A DNA stretch of 37,113 bases from Nitrososphaerota archaeon (GTDB lineage Archaea; Thermoproteota; Nitrososphaeria; Nitrososphaerales; Nitrosopumilaceae), in assembly GCA_028867755.1 (NCBI GenBank), contig JAGWFT010000003.1, positions 1 to 37,113 of the forward strand, given 5' to 3'. Both the position numbers and the translations under genes were made by a program. This document shows, piece by piece, positions 1 through 8,023 of the stretch; the first letter of the stretch is position 1; every line of letters starts with the position of its first letter. The notes under the pieces were generated by a model. It was not told the origin of the DNA and ran no database searches. It worked only from the letters and a program-made list of their open reading frames with translations.

Positions 1-108
1 TGGTGGTGTAGTTGGTGGTGTAGTTGGTGGTGTAGTTGGTGGTGTAGTTGGTGGTGTAGTTGGTGGTGTAGTTGGTGGTGTAGTTGGTGGTGTAGTTGGT
101 GGTGTAGT
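1..108. repeat. 12-bp tandem repeat encoding TTPP
   Basis: Nine perfect copies of TGGTGGTGTAGT run from the window edge to 108, followed by one diverged copy (109-120). On the minus strand each unit encodes Thr-Thr-Pro-Pro in frame with the surface protein. The array continues beyond the window, so copy number is unknown. Perfect identity suggests recent expansion, and length variation would not shift the frame. Confidence 0.97.
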
Positions 109-552
109 TGGTGTAGGTATTGATAATGATGAAGTGCCAGAACTACCAGAATGGGTAGAATCTCCAGCATATGTGCCAGTTATTGTTATGCTGCTAGGCA
201 AGCTATAGGGAGGCGTATACGTAAGTTCACATTTGTTGTTTGCAAGTATGCATACATTTGGAGCAAAAATACCGCCTGCTCCGTTATCACTCCATGATAT
301 GATGCCAATCAAAGAGGCAGATGGATTAGAAGTATCAACAACAGTTGCAGTAACAATAACTGTATTTCCAGAGGTAAGTGTTTTAGGATTTGATGTAACT
401 GTGGTGATAGTAACATCGCTGCCGTTGTCGGCCATCACATGAACAATAGTAAAGTCGTCAAAAAGTGATAAGCACAATATGCAAGTTACAAGTAAAATTG
501 TAACCAAGAAATTTTTTATATCTGATTTAATGTACACATTAAACTTATACAT
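1..552 (-). CDS. Exported Ig-like surface protein with TTPP repeats, partial
   Basis: The coding strand reads right to left from ATG at 550-552 and stays open for 184 codons to the window edge, so the C-terminus is missing. Residues about 14-33 form a hydrophobic signal or anchor segment. After it comes a domain of about 90 residues (VTITTVTSNPKTLTSGNT onward) that looks like a bacterial Ig-like fold (Big_3_5 type), with two cysteines about 7 residues apart. The last visible part is a run of Thr-Thr-Pro-Pro repeats encoded by perfect 12-bp copies, a typical rigid and possibly glycosylated linker on archaeal surface proteins. I infer a cell-envelope protein; the specific role is unknown. Confidence 0.75.
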   Translation of the reverse strand, partial: MYKFNVYIKSDIKNFLVTILLVTCILCLSLFDDFTIVHVMADNGSDVTITTVTSNPKTLTSGNTVIVTATVVDTSNPSASLIGIISWSDNGAGGIFAPNVCILANNKCELTYTPPYSLPSSITITGTYAGDSTHSGSSGTSSLSIPTPTTPPTTPPTTPPTTPPTTPPTTPPTTPPTTPPTTPP

Positions 553-789
553 GATTCCACATTTATTCGTGTCATACATCTACCCATTAAAAAAATCTTG
601 AGATAATATGTGATCTATTGTAGGCTCTTGGATTTCACATGTGGTGTATTATTGACCGAATCTTTTTCACATGCTCATCTTTTTTCAAATGGTGATATCC
701 ATATGATGATATCCATAATGATGATGGCTAGCAAAAGACAAGCCTGTAAAGGAGATCAAAGTCAATTTTTGCCAATTGCAATTCATTCC

Positions 790-845
790 GAAATTAACTA
801 ATTTTTAGTAAATTGCTTATATGCGGGCAAACAGACTCGTCTTTA
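790..845 (+). promoter_or_regulatory. Leaderless promoter of first PEFG-CTERM gene
   Basis: The 12-mer AATTGCTTATAT at 811-822 contains a TATA box and ends 24 nt before the GTG start at 846. The same 12-mer sits at exactly the same spacing ahead of the paralogue at 14471, and the flanking 50 nt align well (GAAATTAA, TAATTTTT and GGCAAA blocks). The spacing implies transcription starting at or next to the start codon. Confidence 0.75.
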
Positions 846-1838
846 GTGAAAGTCAGCACTAAAGGGCTAGTATTACTTGGTATTTTGATTAGCGCGGCTG
901 GCGTAGTTCCAGCATTTGCTGCTACTAATTCAACCATGAATATGGCCAATTCTACAATGGCTGCCACCTCATATGGCGGCATGTCTGCTTCCAATTCCAC
1001 TATGCATATGATGACTAATTCTACCGTTCCATCTAATTTGCCCCCTCCTCCTCACATGCTATATAATTCAACTAATCCAGGCCAAATAACAAGCATGGGT
1101 GGTGCTGCTCCTGCTATTACGGTTATGACAGACAAGTTGTCTTATAATGATGGAGATAAGATAACGATTTCAGGCAAAACAAGAGATAATCTAGGCGATA
1201 CTCCTCTTACAGTAATAATACGAAACCCAGTTGGAAATGTGGTCAAAATTGATCAAGTCCCAGTTTCTACTGATAATACATTTTCTACTAGCATGACATC
1301 AGGCGGTGCGTTATGGCAGGCAGCTGGAACATATTCTGTATATGTACAGTTTGGCGGCCCAGATAGATCTGCTACACTCACATTCCAGTTCGCAGGCTCA
1401 TCTCAAGGAAATACATTCCCAGTAGATGGCACTAATGTCTCAGTAAAATACAGTATAACAAATGGAAAGGTTCTTGACATCAAAGCTGATACTAATTCTA
1501 AATCACTAATTGTAACAATTCAGACAACTGGTGACGGTGCATTAACAATTGATATGCCACGTTCATTAATTGATGCAAAGAAAACCGATGGCACAGATGA
1601 TCAGTACTTTGTACTAAATGATGGTCAAGAAAACGACCAATTCCAGGAGACTAGCAATACTGCTACTGATAGGACACTCCAAATCCCATTCACTAATGGA
1701 ACATCTCAAATAGAGATAATTGGAACAATGGTAGTTCCAGAGTTTGGCCCAATCGCAGCCCTAGTACTTGCAGTTGCAATCATATCAATAATTGCAATCT
1801 CAACCAAGACAGGACTGAGATTTACACCAAAGATATAG
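846..1838 (+). CDS. PEFG-CTERM surface protein with Met/His-rich linker
   Basis: An exported envelope protein of about 330 residues. The GTG at 846 is chosen over the upstream TTG at 813 because the TATA box lies between them and because it gives a clean signal peptide ending in PAFA. A linker of about 60 residues is rich in Met, His and Asn-Ser-Thr sequons (MHMM, MNM). Next come an extracellular beta-sandwich-like domain (VMTDKLSYNDGDKITISG onward) and a second domain ending in IEIIGTMVVPEFG, followed by a hydrophobic helix and a short basic tail. PEFG plus helix plus basic tail is the PEFG-CTERM sorting signal, processed in Thaumarchaeota by an archaeosortase-family enzyme. It is a close paralogue of the gene at 14471. 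Function unknown; the Met-rich linker might bind copper. Confidence 0.88.
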   Translation: MKVSTKGLVLLGILISAAGVVPAFAATNSTMNMANSTMAATSYGGMSASNSTMHMMTNSTVPSNLPPPPHMLYNSTNPGQITSMGGAAPAITVMTDKLSYNDGDKITISGKTRDNLGDTPLTVIIRNPVGNVVKIDQVPVSTDNTFSTSMTSGGALWQAAGTYSVYVQFGGPDRSATLTFQFAGSSQGNTFPVDGTNVSVKYSITNGKVLDIKADTNSKSLIVTIQTTGDGALTIDMPRSLIDAKKTDGTDDQYFVLNDGQENDQFQETSNTATDRTLQIPFTNGTSQIEIIGTMVVPEFGPIAALVLAVAIISIIAISTKTGLRFTPKI

Positions 1839-1858
1839 CCACTCCGATAATCTTAAGA

Positions 1859-1899
1859 CAAAACCCCAGCACCTAGGGTTTTGCAATTTACATTTTTTG
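1859..1899 (+). terminator. Hairpin terminator after PEFG-CTERM gene
   Basis: CAAAACCC (1859-1866) and GGGTTTTG (1876-1883) form a perfect 8-bp stem, followed by a T6 run at 1894-1899. It begins 20 nt after the stop codon and precedes the next promoter. Confidence 0.6.
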
Positions 1900-1954
1900 A
1901 TAATGTGATTCTGTTATATTACACATGGACACATATCACGATGACAAGTATTTC

Positions 1955-2971
1955 ATGACTTTTGATTCTACTGTAAAAATGTCAGACGCCATTGCTATAG
2001 AAGCAAACAATCTAACAAAAGTTTATCGCGATAGTATTAGAGCAGTAGATGGAATAAGTTTCTCAGTTAGACAGGGCGAGATATTTGGCTTACTTGGTCC
2101 AAACGGGGCAGGAAAAACCACTACTATTAAGATGATAATAACTCTTACCAAGGCAACTTCTGGGACATTGCATGTTTTTGGAATAGATGTTTTCAAATCT
2201 CCAGAAACTGTAAGAGAAATGCTTGGATATGTACCACAGAGTATATCTGTTGACACTGATCTTACCGCGTATGAAAATTTATTGATATTTTCCAAATTGT
2301 CATATGTAAACAAGAAGGAACGCAACGAGAGAATAAGAAATGCACTGGAATACATGGATCTCTCAAGCAGGGCAGATGATATAGTCAAGCGCTATAGTGG
2401 AGGCATGATGCGCAGGTTAGAAATTGCACAAGCGCTTGTCAATAGGCCAAAAATTCTGCTTTTGGATGAACCAAGCATTGGTCTTGATCCATCCTCAAAA
2501 AAACAAGTGTGGAAAAATATCAAGCAATTAAATCAAGAATTCGGCACTACCATCCTAATTACAACTCATGATATGGGAGAGGCAGATGAGCTCTGTGACA
2601 GGATAGCTATCATGTCAGAAGGCAAGATAGCGATTTTGGGAACTCCTCTAGATCTAAAAAGAGATGTGGGAGGAGACATTGTAACAGTAAACCTTGCTTT
2701 TACACCTCCAATCATGTCATTACCAAAAGAGATAGGAAACATCGTACATAATAATGAAAAATCCATTCAAATCTTAACCACTAACGGTGAAGAAGCAATT
2801 CCACTCATTGCAGATTTCTTTAGGAGTCATGAAATTAGAGTGGAATCCATCTCGATTAACAAAGCAAATTTGGATGATGTTTTTATGAAATATGCAAAAA
2901 GAAGGCTTGGCGATGAGATGTATAAAGCCACACGCAATACACGTCGTGATTTTGCGAGGCGTGCAAGATGA
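1955..2971 (+). CDS. ABC transporter ATP-binding protein, DrrA type
   Basis: ATP-hydrolysing subunit of an ABC-2 exporter. Visible motifs are Walker A (GPNGAGKTT, residues about 49-57), signature YSGGM, Walker B (ILLLDEP) with a following D-loop, and the H-loop ITTHD. A C-terminal extension of about 100 residues (ending in NLDDVFMKYAKRRLG) is typical of the DrrA/NodI family. ATGs exist at 1925, 1955 and 1979 in one frame. The TATA-like GTTATATT at 1913-1920 would place transcription near 1943, so 1955 is the first start on the message, while 1979 best matches the usual family N-terminus. Its stop overlaps the start of the permease by 4 nt (ATGA), so the two are translationally coupled. The substrate cannot be read from sequence; lipids, drugs or polymers are all handled by relatives. 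Confidence 0.93.
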   Translation: MTFDSTVKMSDAIAIEANNLTKVYRDSIRAVDGISFSVRQGEIFGLLGPNGAGKTTTIKMIITLTKATSGTLHVFGIDVFKSPETVREMLGYVPQSISVDTDLTAYENLLIFSKLSYVNKKERNERIRNALEYMDLSSRADDIVKRYSGGMMRRLEIAQALVNRPKILLLDEPSIGLDPSSKKQVWKNIKQLNQEFGTTILITTHDMGEADELCDRIAIMSEGKIAILGTPLDLKRDVGGDIVTVNLAFTPPIMSLPKEIGNIVHNNEKSIQILTTNGEEAIPLIADFFRSHEIRVESISINKANLDDVFMKYAKRRLGDEMYKATRNTRRDFARRAR

Positions 2972-3738
2972 ACATTCGAAGGTTTCTTTCTAGTTCTATT
3001 ACAATTGCAGAGATGGAGGCAAGAAAGATTCGACATGACTCGACTGAGCTTTGGACTAGAATTATTCAACCTGCACTTTGGTTACTTGTTTTTGGAGAGA
3101 CCTTTAATGCCATCAAGGCTATGCCGTCTGGTAACTTTTCATATATCCAGTTTATCACTCCTGGCATCTTGGCCCAATCTGTCTTGTTTATTTCCATTTT
3201 TTATGGCATAACAGTAGTCTGGGAAAAAGATGTAGGAATAATTACCAAGCTTCTATCAACACCATCTCCACGCTCGTCTATAGTTTTAGGAAAATCACTT
3301 GCTGCAGGTCTAAGAGGTGCTTTTCAGGCTATAGTGATATTTGCCTTGGCATTGTTAATTGGAGCCAAGATAAGGCTTGACCCAATAGACGTAGCAGGTG
3401 TTTTTGCAGTTGTAATACTTTTTGCCATGTGTTTCTCAAGCCTCTCGATGTTTCTTGCCTCATATCTGAAAACTAGGGACAGGATGATGGGAATTGGCCA
3501 AGCGTTGACTATGCCGCTTTTCTTTGCAAGTAACGCCATATACCCAATATCTGTAATGCCAATCTGGCTACAATATGTTTCTATCGCAAATCCGCTCAGC
3601 TATGCCGTAGACGCAATTAGGTCCATGCTCCTTGTAGGAACATATGGCAACTTGTTAGTTGATATGCTTGTACTATTTCTTTCTACAATTGTTTTTCTGG
3701 TATTGGCTTCTATGTCGATAAAGAAATTATTAGAATGA
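2968..3738 (+). CDS. ABC-2 type exporter permease, DrrB type
   Basis: Integral membrane subunit of the exporter whose ATPase lies just upstream with a 4-nt overlap. The 256 residues hold about six hydrophobic helices. The segment LLSTPSPRSSIVLGKSLAAG between early helices and the NPLSYAVDAIRSMLL motif near the end are hallmarks of the ABC2_membrane/DrrB family. Length is normal for the family. One ATPase and one permease suggest a homodimeric complex. Gene order and coupling support export rather than import; the substrate is unknown. Confidence 0.93.
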   Translation: MNIRRFLSSSITIAEMEARKIRHDSTELWTRIIQPALWLLVFGETFNAIKAMPSGNFSYIQFITPGILAQSVLFISIFYGITVVWEKDVGIITKLLSTPSPRSSIVLGKSLAAGLRGAFQAIVIFALALLIGAKIRLDPIDVAGVFAVVILFAMCFSSLSMFLASYLKTRDRMMGIGQALTMPLFFASNAIYPISVMPIWLQYVSIANPLSYAVDAIRSMLLVGTYGNLLVDMLVLFLSTIVFLVLASMSIKKLLE

Positions 3739-3912
3739 TAAACTCAAATTCATTTTTAAATTACTAATTGTACTGATATAAAAAATAAAAAAATGGTTCA
3801 AAAATTTATTCTTGAAATCCATTTGGGATGATCTTGCCTTAACTTTTTTTGAGATTGTTTCTTACTGTAATGACTTTTGGTTAAAGGTATCTTATGATAA
3901 ATGGAAAAAGAA

Positions 3913-4458
3913 TTAATCCTTGCCCAGCTCATCATCTATTTTATCTTGTGTGGTTCTGTATCTCTTGTATCTTGCATTCCACTTTGAAAAGAAACTATAT
4001 TCTTTAAGCGCTACAAAGAGCAATACTGCAGCAAATATTATACATATGAAGATGAACACTTGTATTCCGATGAATATGGGGGCATCTTGATGCATAGGGT
4101 GCAGAGGAGGATGAAACGGAATCTCTCTGATGATAGAATCACCATTCTTTTCAACTAGGTATAACTGGGTACCGCTAGATGTCATGTTGCTCATGGATGT
4201 CATGTTATTGCCCATCTCCTCGTGATTTCGTTCAAGGTTGAGAACGCTATATCTGGGGTGTCCAAGAAGTATGCCCCCCATTACAAGTGCAACAGGGGCA
4301 AAAATTAGAGCAGATGCAATAAAGATGAGAAATATGCGCCTAGAGCTATTTGTGTGAGACAGAAGATCGTCTATCATCTTAAACATGTTCTCTGGGTCCC
4401 TCTTACCGCTATCTCCATCATCTGGTTTTTTATCTTGATTTTCTTCTGGTTCAGACAA
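3913..4458 (-). CDS. Two-helix membrane protein, unknown function
   Basis: A 181-residue protein I do not recognise. A charged N-terminus (EPEENQDKKPDDGDSGKRD) precedes a transmembrane helix at about residues 41-66 and an extracellular loop with Asn-linked sequons and Met/His-rich stretches (NNMTSMSNMT; PFHPPLHPMHQD). A second helix follows at about 127-150, then a basic and then acidic cytoplasmic tail. The His/Met-rich outer loop could contact metal, which is inference only. It faces the DrrAB operon convergently across an AT-rich gap (3739-3912) with no further gene, and lies downstream of the winged-helix gene on the same strand. Confidence 0.7.
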   Translation of the reverse strand: MSEPEENQDKKPDDGDSGKRDPENMFKMIDDLLSHTNSSRRIFLIFIASALIFAPVALVMGGILLGHPRYSVLNLERNHEEMGNNMTSMSNMTSSGTQLYLVEKNGDSIIREIPFHPPLHPMHQDAPIFIGIQVFIFICIIFAAVLLFVALKEYSFFSKWNARYKRYRTTQDKIDDELGKD

Positions 4459-4499
4459 TTTAGTGATTCAACTACTCCTTGTGTAAATAAAACATTTCG

Positions 4500-4913
4500 T
4501 TAACTTTGTTCATGATCTTTTTTTTCACTCCTTGGAAAGATTTCCTCATAAGGCTCTAGAACCATCTTGCAAAGCTGTCTACCTTTTTCGGTAACTGAAT
4601 ATTTTATGACTTTCTTATTTCCCCATGGTATTTCTATCCTTTGTATGAATCCTTTTCGTTCTAGACTTTCCAGTATGTCCTTATGCTTCATCAAGTTTAA
4701 ACCGCAATAACTTAGTAGATTTGTTTGATTAAGCTCACCAAATTCTGTGAGCTTCAAAAGTATATCCTTTCTTATATAGACCCGATCACGATACTCATGC
4801 GACAAGGATATCGCCTTGTTGGAAGTAAAATTCTGTATTAAGCTTTTACATGAACATTTTGCAAGAATTGTCACCTGACTGTGCATACTTCCACTAACAA
4901 TGTTCCTGAACAA
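4500..4913 (-). CDS. Winged-helix DNA-binding regulator
   Basis: The central region (YIRKDILLKLTEFGELNQTNLLSYCGLN, then KHKDILESLERKGFI) reads as a winged-helix fold: helix, recognition helix, then a wing ending in KYSVTEKGRQL. This is a common layout for small archaeal transcription factors. It has 137 residues from the first ATG. A second ATG at 4886 fits better with the near-symmetric box AATTATTTAATT at 4922-4933 as promoter. The N-terminal 40 residues contain a CSC motif without a clear partner. It lies upstream of the membrane gene at 3913 and diverges from a candidate small RNA and the ABC operon. Targets unknown. Confidence 0.75.
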   Translation of the reverse strand: MFRNIVSGSMHSQVTILAKCSCKSLIQNFTSNKAISLSHEYRDRVYIRKDILLKLTEFGELNQTNLLSYCGLNLMKHKDILESLERKGFIQRIEIPWGNKKVIKYSVTEKGRQLCKMVLEPYEEIFPRSEKKDHEQS

Positions 4914-4952
4914 AGTTTGACAATTATTTAATTCTGCTAATTGAATGGAAAA

Positions 4953-5049
4953 ACGTGGGCATGATTTTGAATTCTACCGTGGAGGAAATAAGATCTTCTC
5001 ACAACCCCTTTGATCTTAATGCATGCTTCTTTGGTAGGGATGCCCACGT
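4953..5049 (+). ncRNA. Candidate structured small RNA C
   Basis: A nested inverted-repeat structure in a gene-free gap. Outer helix: ACGTGGGCAT (4953-4962) with ATGCCCACGT (5040-5049), 10 bp perfect. Second helix: CTACC (4974-4978) with GGTAG (5033-5037). Third helix: TAAGATC (4989-4995) with GATCTTA (5012-5018), closing a 16-nt loop that contains ACAACCCC (5001-5008). A TATA-like box TTATTTAA (4924-4931) is centred about 26 nt before the outer helix, as expected for an archaeal transcript starting there. Strand is inferred from this box, which is nearly symmetric and could also serve the divergent regulator. No open frame of quality covers it. Confidence 0.45.
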
Positions 5050-5199
5050 AAACTGTCTTGACACAAATCTAAAACGTACTTTCATGATGAAATTATTGTT
5101 GTTATGTAATTCGTATAGCAACTATTTTTTTCACAATCTTGATATTTTTTTTGCAAAGTCATTTAATTATATTGGGAAAAACAATCTGGAGTATAATAT

Positions 5200-5967
5200 T
5201 TGTTGAATAGAGATAAATCAGGTCCTAAACGCAATTCTGCTAAAGTGGTAAACGAATCACAAGTTAATGACGTTAGTTCAAACTCAATAGCACTTGCCGT
5301 CAAAAACTTATCAAAGATATATGATTCCGTTGCAGGAAAAGTTGTAGCCTTACAAGACATTAATTTCACTGTAAAAAAAGGAGAATTTGTCTCTATAGTG
5401 GGTCCTTCAGGAAGCGGTAAATCCACCCTCCTCAATATGATAGGCGCATTAGATAGGCCCACCTCAGGCCAGGTATATATTAATGGAATAGATATTTTTT
5501 CTTTGAAAGATTCTGAAATAGCTACTATGAGAAACAACCTCATCGGATTTATTTTTCAGTCATTTAATTTAATCAACAGAACAACTGTTTTGAAAAATGT
5601 AAAACTGCCTAGCGTGATATCAGGAATGAGTACGTCTGAGGCTAACATGCGAGCAATGAAAATTTTAGAAGCCTTGGGAATTGCTGACAAGGCAACACAA
5701 AAGCCAGTCAATCTCAGCGGAGGACAGCAACAAAGAGTAGCAATTGCTAGATCGCTAGTAAACAACCCAGCAATAGTTTTGGCAGATGAACCGACAGGTA
5801 ACCTTGATACAAAAACCGGGGAGGATGTTTTTGACATGCTCAAAACCCTGTCGCATAAATTCAAGCGTACTATAATAATGGTCACACACAATCCAGAGCT
5901 TTCAGAATCAACTGATAGATCTATATTGATACGAGATGGAAGAATTGAACAAGATGTCATCAATTAA
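5200..5967 (+). CDS. ABC transporter ATP-binding protein, MacB/LolD type
   Basis: ATPase of a MacB/LolCDE-like system. Motifs: Walker A GPSGSGKST (about 68-76), Q-loop Q120 in FQSFN, signature LSGGQ (172-176), Walker B IVLADEP (192-198), and H-loop H230. All catalytic residues are present and length is normal. TTG at 5200 or the adjacent TTG at 5203 starts the gene, with a TATA-like AT-rich element (TTAATTATATT) upstream. It overlaps the next gene by 14 nt, and that gene overlaps the permease, so all three form one operon. In this superfamily the ATPase drives a mechanotransmission permease instead of classical transport through the membrane core. Confidence 0.94.
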   Translation: MLNRDKSGPKRNSAKVVNESQVNDVSSNSIALAVKNLSKIYDSVAGKVVALQDINFTVKKGEFVSIVGPSGSGKSTLLNMIGALDRPTSGQVYINGIDIFSLKDSEIATMRNNLIGFIFQSFNLINRTTVLKNVKLPSVISGMSTSEANMRAMKILEALGIADKATQKPVNLSGGQQQRVAIARSLVNNPAIVLADEPTGNLDTKTGEDVFDMLKTLSHKFKRTIIMVTHNPELSESTDRSILIRDGRIEQDVIN

Positions 5968-8023
5968 CGTGTCCAACAAGTTTCGCATGATTTTTGGAAA
6001 GAACCTGGCACCAAAGATTATTTCTGCTGTCTTGATTGTACTATTGTTTGCTCCATCGTTTAATATGCCATCATCAGCACAAGTGGAACAGCAAAACAAC
6101 TGTGCTGCTCCACTTACCACAACCATTAATGCGTTCTATAGTGGACCTGTTGCAACAGATGCATACTGGGTTAATCAAGGAGTTTCATCAGCTAGCAATA
6201 GCACCTCAACTAATCCGGTAAAAAAAGAGGTGGGACCAGGAGAGGGCGCAGAGACATTTGCAGTTGTCTTAATCAATAGAGGAAACTTTCCAATCAACTC
6301 AGTCACAGGCTTTCTCAATCTTCCACCTGGATTTACTTCAACAGGTGAAAGTAAGGTACCACAACTTCTTCAGCAGTACAATCCAGCATCAAAGTTTGCA
6401 AATAGTAACTATGCACTTGGTAGCTTCTATGGCTCAGTTCAGCCTGGAGGGACATTTGTTTTGTATTTTAATGTCAACGTTTCAGATACAGCAAAGGTTC
6501 AAACATACAATGTTAATCTAGTAGCCAATTATTACATACTGCAAACTAACCAAGGCGGCACTTACATTGAGGATTGTACTTCGGCCATACTCGAAGTCCC
6601 CATGGTTCTTCCAGGCAAGGTAATCTTGGATGTTTCATCACAAAACAGCTACATAGCTCCATCGCAAAGTGATCCAATAACAATATCTATTGTGAATAAA
6701 GGATCTGCTGCCGCAACTGGTGTCATTGCTTCAATTACAAATCTTGGCCAAAAGGGAAATTCAGGTTCATCTGGAAGTGGAGGTTCATTGACATTATCAT
6801 CAACAACCACTAATATCGTCAATCTTGGAGCTAATCAATTCAATTTAGGTACTATTCCAGCTGGTGGCTCTGCAAATATCACCACCACTGTCTTTCCCTC
6901 AAGTTCTGCAGGAGGCCAAACACAGGATGTCACAATACAACTTTCATACGAAAATGCATGGGGTGCACAAGAAAACACTCAGTTAAACACCGGTGTGGTA
7001 GTTACTCCAATTCCGCCACAATCATTGAGTCTTGCTTATGTTGGTAATACCACTTCTCCAGTAATTACTGCTGGAAATCTTGCCCCATTGAATTTTACAG
7101 TAGCAAACAATAGTACATCTGAGGCGTCAAATGTAATAATATCCCTCGTTCCACAGTCAACCTCTGTCTCAGTTGTAGGTCAGTCAACATGGACCATACC
7201 CAAGTTGGAACCAGGTCAACAGCAGTATCTATCCACCCAAGTATTTGCTGCAACTTCTTTGATTGATACTCCAGCTTCTTTTACACTTACAGCAAATTAT
7301 GTAGCAAATGGGCAGACCCAGGCTAATTCCTTGACATTAGGTGCATTTGTCATTGGAAATATCAAGTTGCAAGTATATGGTCTGGCAGTAAACTATGTGG
7401 GTACATCACCACAAATTGCAGGCAGCCTGCTAAACCAGGGAAGCACTACTGGACTTTATGGCACAATACAACTGGCCCCATCCCCCCTGCTTGATGCTAT
7501 AAGACAAGCCAGAATAGACAATGCTAATAGTTCTAATTATAATTCATCGTCATTCCAACAAGCTGATACCCAATTTGCATCAAGCCAAGGATCTGGCGGA
7601 GGAGGTCGTGGAGCCGCATCTTCACAACAATTTTTAGGAGACCTCACAGCAGATTCTCCAATTCCATTTAGTATACCGATTAACGGCTTGAACTTGCTCA
7701 AGCCTGGAAACTATGCTGTCTCGTTTAAGGTAGTATATGCCGATGATCTCAAGAATTTCCATACACTCATTCTCACTCAAAATGTCATGGTTGCTAAAAG
7801 TCCGACCACACATACACGTACACAGGGATCAATTATTGATCAAATCTTAGGTGATCCTTTACTACTAACTGCTGTTGGTGTTTCTATCGCTGGAGCTATA
7901 GCAGCAGCAATAATAATTCGAAAGAGAAAAACTCGTAAAAAACTAAAGATGCTGACTGGTGATGATAAAGACATAGTAGCAGTTTTAGAAAACGTTGACA
8001 AAGAGCAAAATGAATCCAAATGA
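5954..8023 (+). CDS. Exported Ig-like-domain partner of the ABC system
   Basis: A large extracellular protein of about 690 residues with an N-terminal signal sequence ending near SSAQ, several beta-rich modules of the archaeal S-layer-domain/NEW3 type (COG1361-like; GPGEGAETFAVVLINRGNFP, ITISIVNKGSAAATGV, LNFTVANNSTSEASNV), and a C-terminal helix (about 635-655) followed by a basic tail. It occupies the slot where bacterial MacB systems encode the HlyD-type MacA adaptor, but shows no HlyD coiled coil or lipoyl domain. ATG 5954 gives a 14-nt overlap with the ATPase; an in-frame ATG at 5936 is also possible. It probably forms the outer part of the complex; substrate unknown. Confidence 0.88.
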   Translation: MSSINVSNKFRMIFGKNLAPKIISAVLIVLLFAPSFNMPSSAQVEQQNNCAAPLTTTINAFYSGPVATDAYWVNQGVSSASNSTSTNPVKKEVGPGEGAETFAVVLINRGNFPINSVTGFLNLPPGFTSTGESKVPQLLQQYNPASKFANSNYALGSFYGSVQPGGTFVLYFNVNVSDTAKVQTYNVNLVANYYILQTNQGGTYIEDCTSAILEVPMVLPGKVILDVSSQNSYIAPSQSDPITISIVNKGSAAATGVIASITNLGQKGNSGSSGSGGSLTLSSTTTNIVNLGANQFNLGTIPAGGSANITTTVFPSSSAGGQTQDVTIQLSYENAWGAQENTQLNTGVVVTPIPPQSLSLAYVGNTTSPVITAGNLAPLNFTVANNSTSEASNVIISLVPQSTSVSVVGQSTWTIPKLEPGQQQYLSTQVFAATSLIDTPASFTLTANYVANGQTQANSLTLGAFVIGNIKLQVYGLAVNYVGTSPQIAGSLLNQGSTTGLYGTIQLAPSPLLDAIRQARIDNANSSNYNSSSFQQADTQFASSQGSGGGGRGAASSQQFLGDLTADSPIPFSIPINGLNLLKPGNYAVSFKVVYADDLKNFHTLILTQNVMVAKSPTTHTRTQGSIIDQILGDPLLLTAVGVSIAGAIAAAIIIRKRKTRKKLKMLTGDDKDIVAVLENVDKEQNESK

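Noticed and set aside
1-120. Regular repeats that could suggest a CRISPR array
   Set aside because: Units are 12 bp, contiguous and without spacers, and they encode TTPP in frame with a surface protein.
705-726. ATGATGA motifs resembling box C of C/D guide RNAs
   Set aside because: No CTGA box D at suitable distance and no paired C'/D' boxes.
610-801. 63-codon + strand frame
   Set aside because: Composition is not protein-like, it covers the direct-repeat region, and it has no supporting start signal.
4955-5206. 83-codon + strand frame
   Set aside because: It runs through the inverted-repeat structure at 4953-5049, lacks any domain pattern and has phenylalanine-rich low-quality sequence.
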